Below are positions 13,637 to 16,866 of a DNA stretch of 16,866 nucleotides, piece by piece. Position 1 is the stretch's first letter. Every line of letters starts with the position of its first letter. A program made the position numbers and the translations under genes. The notes under the pieces are model-generated. The model worked only from the letters and a program-made list of their open reading frames with translations, was not told where the DNA came from and did no database searches. This DNA is from CAYNTH01 sp964427055 (lineage in GTDB: Archaea > Aenigmatarchaeota > Aenigmatarchaeia > CG10238-14 > SCSR01). The stretch lies in assembly GCA_964427055.1 (NCBI GenBank), contig CAYRSQ010000015.1, forward strand, positions 1-16,866, read 5' to 3'.

Positions 13637-14515
13637 CTACTGGCCGTTTTTCGAGTTGTTCCATTTGTAGACAAAGTCGCCCAGGACCTGGATGGCCATC
13701 TGGTAAGGTATCGTCGGCAATTTTTCGTCATGTTTAGAGACGCGACCCTTCAGATTGAACTCAACCTGGATTCCCATTCTTTTTTCATCCGATCTCAGAT
13801 TGTGGTCGGTCACGTGGTTCGACAGTACGTAGTTCTTGTGTCCGAGGAACCTCCATGTAGACACCTCTATGTTGAGGTTTGCCGTTATGCCGATGCTGTT
13901 GTAAGCACGGTCAAGCTCCTGGGAGAATTCGTCCCTGAACCTGAACGCCTCCTTTTTCCCTCCTATATAATTGTATTCCTTTCCGAAACCGAATATGATA
14001 TCTTGCTCCCTCTTCTCGCTTACGCCATGGACTGACAGTACGAACTTCGGATTCATCTGTTCTATGACCTCATGGTATCTCATCAGCTTCGGCATCATCG
14101 ATGTCTTTTTGTGTATCAGCACGGACACTGGATAATTCCCGGTTCGTTTTTGTTTCACGAACAGTCTGAGGCCCCTCCCAAGGTCCTCCGGGGGCCTGGA
14201 CGGGTCGGCGTCCGTCCTCACGAAGTTAGGTATCAGGTATGCAGTCCTGAGATAGTACGCCCCTATCTTCGCGAGTGTCCCAGTGTTGGTGTCACCCAGG
14301 CCGGCGTATGCCGTGTCGCTTATCTCCCTGAGGGGCACCTTTTCGGTCTTGTCGTGCTCCGCAGTGAACAGTATCCTCGACACCGGGTACTTCTCCATCC
14401 TGCAGTACTCGACCGCATCCTCAACCACCGGGTTCGTCTTCCTTGACATGAACCTGTTGAACGCGTCGTAGGAATCGAACAGCAGATAATTATTTCTGTC
14501 TCCCAAAACAATCAC
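13637..14515 (-). CDS. N-formylglutamate amidohydrolase-like zinc hydrolase (tentative)
   Basis: The 292 residues are tentatively placed in the N-formylglutamate amidohydrolase/poly-gamma-glutamate hydrolase group, zinc enzymes that cut amide bonds of glutamate or small peptides. Support: FTAEHDKTEKVP at 50-61 with H54, GDTNTGTLAK with D75, VRTDADPSRPPEDL at 99-112 in the place of the family's R-x2-D-x-N-R segment, SVHGVSE with H163, and MGIQVEFN with E252 near the C-terminus. The match is by pattern order only. The start is GTG 14515. It is the third gene of an operon after two ATP-grasp proteins, 9 bases from the second, which fits a ligase/hydrolase pair acting on the same amide-linked product. 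Confidence 0.5.
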   Translation of the reverse strand: MIVLGDRNNYLLFDSYDAFNRFMSRKTNPVVEDAVEYCRMEKYPVSRILFTAEHDKTEKVPLREISDTAYAGLGDTNTGTLAKIGAYYLRTAYLIPNFVRTDADPSRPPEDLGRGLRLFVKQKRTGNYPVSVLIHKKTSMMPKLMRYHEVIEQMNPKFVLSVHGVSEKREQDIIFGFGKEYNYIGGKKEAFRFRDEFSQELDRAYNSIGITANLNIEVSTWRFLGHKNYVLSNHVTDHNLRSDEKRMGIQVEFNLKGRVSKHDEKLPTIPYQMAIQVLGDFVYKWNNSKNGQ

Positions 14516-14524
14516 GCAATATAA

Positions 14525-15451
14525 TTATTGGTCTATCCCGCTTTTCCTTTTTTTCAGCATGTCGGTTATCATCTTCTCGATCCTGGGAAAATGTTGTGTC
14601 TGGACTTCGGACTTTACATATTCCACTATGTCCTTGGCTATGTTCCTTCCGAGCACTTTCGTTATCCCCTCGAAGTGGACGTTCACATTCGCTTCTATCA
14701 CTATCGGCCCCTTCGGACCCTTGATTATGTCTATCCCTGTTATGTCCATCCCGATTGCGGCAGCCGCCTTCACTGCCATGTCTTTCATATTTGCGTCGAG
14801 TTCTATCGGCTCGCCCGACCCGCCTATGCCTATGTTCGTCCTCCTCTCGTCCTTCTCGGCTATCCTTTTCATGGCCCCTATCACTTCGCCGCCGAGCACG
14901 AACGCCCTTATGTCCTCCCCGGGGTTCTCTATGTACTCCTCGAGGAACAGCGGCTCGTTGAACCTCTCCAGCGCGTCCATGAAGCTAGCGGCTGACTGCT
15001 TGCTGTCCGCAAACATGACGCCCTTCCCGAGGCTGCCGTACAGCAGCTTCATCACCACCGGGTACTTCATGCCGTCCAGCATCATGTCCACCGTCCTCCT
15101 CGACCCGGCCATGTACGTGTCTGGCACAGGCAGCCCGGCCTCCTTCAGCGCCAGCAGTGTCCAGAACTTGTTGTGGGACACGAGCACTGATTTCGGGTCT
15201 ATGGGCATGTACACCTTACCCTCCAGGGTCTTCAGTATGTTGTATCCGAACCACATGTACGTCCTCGGTATCCTGGGTATCACGAAGTCCAGCTCGCTCA
15301 GGTCCTTGCCCTTGAAGTAAGCCCTGTCGTTCTTCAGCACTATGGACGGCATGGGCGCATAAAAGAAACTGTCAAATACCTTCTTCCCTTCCTCGAGTAT
15401 CCACAACTCGCAGTCGCTCCTCTGCCTCGGTCCTATTATGCATCCTTCCAT
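14525..15451 (-). CDS. RimK-like ATP-grasp ligase
   Basis: The 308 residues form an ATP-grasp ligase of the RimK/LysX/MptN type, which joins an amino acid (often glutamate) to a carboxylate through an acyl phosphate. The ATP-grasp features are complete: K135 (VVMK), glycine loop GSLGKGV at 139-145, E171-E172 (FLEEYI), DIRAFVLGGEV at 180-190, NIGIGGSGE at 206-214, and the metal ligands D241, E253 and N255 (IEANVN). The N-terminal domain (1-90) is of the pre-ATP-grasp kind. It begins at the base after the TAG of the degenerate paralogue (TAGATG), with GGTGAT in front, so translation is coupled. The substrate is unknown; ribosomal protein S6, cofactor F420 or tetrahydromethanopterin are the known targets of relatives. 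Confidence 0.8.
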   Translation of the reverse strand: MEGCIIGPRQRSDCELWILEEGKKVFDSFFYAPMPSIVLKNDRAYFKGKDLSELDFVIPRIPRTYMWFGYNILKTLEGKVYMPIDPKSVLVSHNKFWTLLALKEAGLPVPDTYMAGSRRTVDMMLDGMKYPVVMKLLYGSLGKGVMFADSKQSAASFMDALERFNEPLFLEEYIENPGEDIRAFVLGGEVIGAMKRIAEKDERRTNIGIGGSGEPIELDANMKDMAVKAAAAIGMDITGIDIIKGPKGPIVIEANVNVHFEGITKVLGRNIAKDIVEYVKSEVQTQHFPRIEKMITDMLKKRKSGIDQ

Positions 15452-16357
15452 CTAATCACCCTTCATTATCTGCGGGAAGTTCGCCCTCAGGTACTCCTCG
15501 ACCCTCTCCATGAAGCTTTTCTCCTTGGGCTTCCTATTCTCGCCTATGCCGCTTATGACGTGCCTTGCAATGTTCACCCCGGTCATCTCCTGGAACTCGG
15601 CGAAGTCCGGCGACAGCGTGACCCTGTCGACGACCCAGTCATTCTTCCTCAGCAGGAACCTTATGGCGCAGTAGTCGCACCCTATCGCATTCTTCGTCTT
15701 CACGGCTATCCCGCTGAGGTCGGTCCCCTTGAGGGACGGCTGTATGACATTCCCGTTCCTCTGGTACTTCTTGTACGACGCGACGGCCTCGTTCCCGGAA
15801 ACGAACACCCACGTGTCCATGTCGGACTTCAGCGGTTTCTCTATCAGTATCGGAGTGCCGAACTTGTACAGCGATATCACGTCCTCCAGCGTCTTCGCGT
15901 TGCTGACCGCCACCCTCTTGTTGGGGGGCCTGACTATCACCGGAAACCTGAGTCCGCTCTTTATGCTGCCCACCGGCACGTTCGACGCCACAGATACGAA
16001 CGGCCTCATCCTGACCCCCTTGGACATCAGGAAGTTCCTCAGCAGCCCGTTGTTCATAAATGTCATGTAGCAGTCTGCATTGAACGGCATCCTGGATTCG
16101 CTCATCACCCAGAGGAGCGTGTAGAACAGCTCGGAGTGCCTTGGCGTCGGTATGGGCAGTATGTAGTCGAACTCTGACAGGTCGCGGCCCTCGAAGTTGG
16201 CCGACGTCCCCCCTGAAATCTTGCTCTTGGTTATGTCGAACCTTATATTGCTTATCGGGGCGTACACCACCTCGTCGAACTTGGACTTGGCCTCCTCTAT
16301 CAGGGGTTCGTCCATCTCCCTCCTCTTAGGGTCCCCGACTATGATTATCTTCATCAT
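15452..16357 (-). CDS. Degenerate ATP-grasp paralogue (probable pseudoenzyme)
   Basis: The 301 residues align along their length with the ATP-grasp ligase that follows it: shared landmarks are YAPI/YAPM, FEGRDLSEFDYILP (FKGKDLSELDFVIP in the partner) and a common C-terminal helix. But the active site is eroded: the ATP-binding lysine is R143 (VIVRP), the glycine loop reads NKRVAV (146-151), and the D, E and N metal ligands are replaced (R233, D244, V246). It has an intact frame and strong coupling, so it is a maintained protein and not a broken gene. It may serve as a regulatory or substrate-binding partner of the active ligase. It is first in the operon; the two ATG codons at 16357-16352 follow a TATA-like box at the leaderless distance. 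Confidence 0.72.
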   Translation of the reverse strand: MMKIIIVGDPKRREMDEPLIEEAKSKFDEVVYAPISNIRFDITKSKISGGTSANFEGRDLSEFDYILPIPTPRHSELFYTLLWVMSESRMPFNADCYMTFMNNGLLRNFLMSKGVRMRPFVSVASNVPVGSIKSGLRFPVIVRPPNKRVAVSNAKTLEDVISLYKFGTPILIEKPLKSDMDTWVFVSGNEAVASYKKYQRNGNVIQPSLKGTDLSGIAVKTKNAIGCDYCAIRFLLRKNDWVVDRVTLSPDFAEFQEMTGVNIARHVISGIGENRKPKEKSFMERVEEYLRANFPQIMKGD

Positions 16358-16375
16358 TAACCCTTTGGTACGAAC

Positions 16376-16388
16376 CTTAAAAATACTT
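16376..16388 (-). promoter_or_regulatory. TATA-like box for the ATP-grasp operon
   Basis: AAGTATTTTTAAG on the minus strand is centred 25 bases before the start of the degenerate ATP-grasp gene, and no ribosome site is seen, so that transcript is probably leaderless. Confidence 0.5.
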
Positions 16389-16413
16389 ATCTGGTCCGGC
16401 GTTTTTCAGAAAG

Positions 16414-16423
16414 CTTTAAGAAT
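16414..16423 (+). promoter_or_regulatory. TATA-like box for the pentein gene
   Basis: CTTTAAGAAT is centred about 27 bases before ATG 16446, at the leaderless distance. It is back to back with the ATP-grasp operon promoter. Confidence 0.45.
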
Positions 16424-16447
16424 ATCATTCCCTGTTCAGAATGATAT
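16422..16447. repeat. Perfect 9-bp inverted repeat spanning the pentein start codon
   Basis: ATATCATTC at 16422-16430 and GAATGATAT at 16439-16447 are exact reverse complements around an 8-base spacer. The right arm contains the first two bases of the ATG at 16446 and the left arm touches the TATA-like box, so binding by a dimeric repressor would cover the transcription start. Confidence 0.7.
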
Positions 16448-16866
16448 GGGAAAGCTCGGTGTATTGGTCGGCAGGGGTACCGGGAAGCAGAGGGACATCT
16501 ACGATGCGGTCTCGGGTGTGGCGGAAGCGCACTGCGTGGATTCGGTGTGGCCGAGGGACGAGTACGTCCATTTCGACCGCGGATACATATACGAGAAGCC
16601 GATGGGCGAGGGCGGCTATGTGCTGCAGGGCGACGACTACGTGCTTTGCGGGATTGGCATGGCCGACATCATACCCAAACATTACCCGATAGACCTGTTC
16701 GAGTTTATAGGAAGGAAAGGAGGGCATATCCAGGCGGCTGCGTGCAAGTCGTTCAAGCAGTATTGCGGGAGGCACTTCGACGTGATATGGTATGCGGTGC
16801 CGATAAGGAAGACAAGTCCCATAGGGCACAACCACATAGACATGTCCGTGATGCTGCTGCCCTACA
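16446..16866 (+). CDS. Pentein-fold enzyme, agmatine/arginine deiminase-like, cut by the window edge
   Basis: The frame from ATG 16446 stays open for 140 codons to the end of the window. Motifs fit the guanidino-group-modifying (pentein) superfamily: VWPRDEY with W35, R37 and D38, GEGGYVLQGDD with E55-G56-G57 (the EGG substrate motif), and GHNHIDMSVMLLP with the catalytic H130-x-D132. The catalytic cysteine is expected beyond the window, so activity cannot be judged. Members include agmatine deiminase, peptidylarginine deiminase, dimethylarginine hydrolase and amidinotransferases; agmatine deiminase-like is my best guess. It is divergent from the ATP-grasp operon across 88 bases of shared control region. 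Confidence 0.75.
   Translation, partial: MGKLGVLVGRGTGKQRDIYDAVSGVAEAHCVDSVWPRDEYVHFDRGYIYEKPMGEGGYVLQGDDYVLCGIGMADIIPKHYPIDLFEFIGRKGGHIQAAACKSFKQYCGRHFDVIWYAVPIRKTSPIGHNHIDMSVMLLPY

Noticed and set aside
14559..15320. A 253-codon plus-strand frame opposite the RimK-like ligase
   Set aside because: Antisense shadow of a gene with a complete ATP-grasp signature; no motif or coherent domain is visible in it.
16425..16835. A minus-strand frame and a plus-strand frame from 16441 at the right edge
   Set aside because: The frame from 16446 carries pentein motifs (WPRD, EGG, HxD) and is open to the edge, so the other two are shadows.
1..16866. tRNA or rRNA genes
   Set aside because: The gaps between genes are short and I saw no cloverleaf or rRNA-like sequence in them.

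Overview
The window reads as archaeal chromosome. Evidence: archaeal-type phosphoglycerate mutase, eS27 and eL42 ribosomal proteins, a GINS subunit, an archaeo-eukaryotic primase, an aCPSF2-type beta-CASP nuclease, TATA-like boxes about 25 bases upstream of several start codons (leaderless transcripts), GGTGA-type ribosome sites elsewhere, and heavy use of ATA (Ile) and AGG (Arg) codons. The primase carries the PriS catalytic core and a PriL-type iron-sulfur domain in one chain, an arrangement I recall from Nanoarchaeum and relatives, so a DPANN-type archaeon is likely. That placement is inference; there is no rRNA or tRNA here.

Layout. 1-950: AT-rich block with two coupled unknown genes, a possible gene fragment at the edge and a 13-bp tandem repeat; it looks acquired. 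952-3009: overlapping winged-helix and AbrB-like regulator genes, transcribed away from a DEDDy 3'-5' exonuclease whose last codons hold the ribosome site and start of a DDE transposase. The gap between the two pairs holds three palindromes. 3010-5010: perfect hairpin, leaderless aCPSF2-type nuclease, two small unknown genes. 5074-8883: phosphoglycerate mutase, a divergent enolase (consecutive glycolytic steps) and a cation/proton antiporter. 8960-10791: eL42-eS27 operon, divergent from an HD hydrolase and a two-helix membrane protein. 10800-13154: fused primase, four-cysteine small protein and GINS on the minus strand, a replication cluster. 13276-13593: a PyrI-like allosteric domain without its zinc domain. 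13637-16357: a minus-strand operon of a degenerate ATP-grasp protein, an intact RimK-like ATP-grasp ligase and an N-formylglutamate-amidohydrolase-like hydrolase. 16446 to the end: the first 140 codons of a pentein-fold (agmatine deiminase-like) gene, divergent from that operon.

The two best candidates for something undescribed are the regulator/exonuclease/transposase cassette (952-3009) and the ligase, pseudo-ligase, amidohydrolase and pentein cluster (13637-16866), which looks like a module that adds and removes amino acids or modifies a peptide or arginine-type compound. No rRNA, tRNA, CRISPR array or replication origin was recognised. All family calls come from motif reading by eye; no database search was run.
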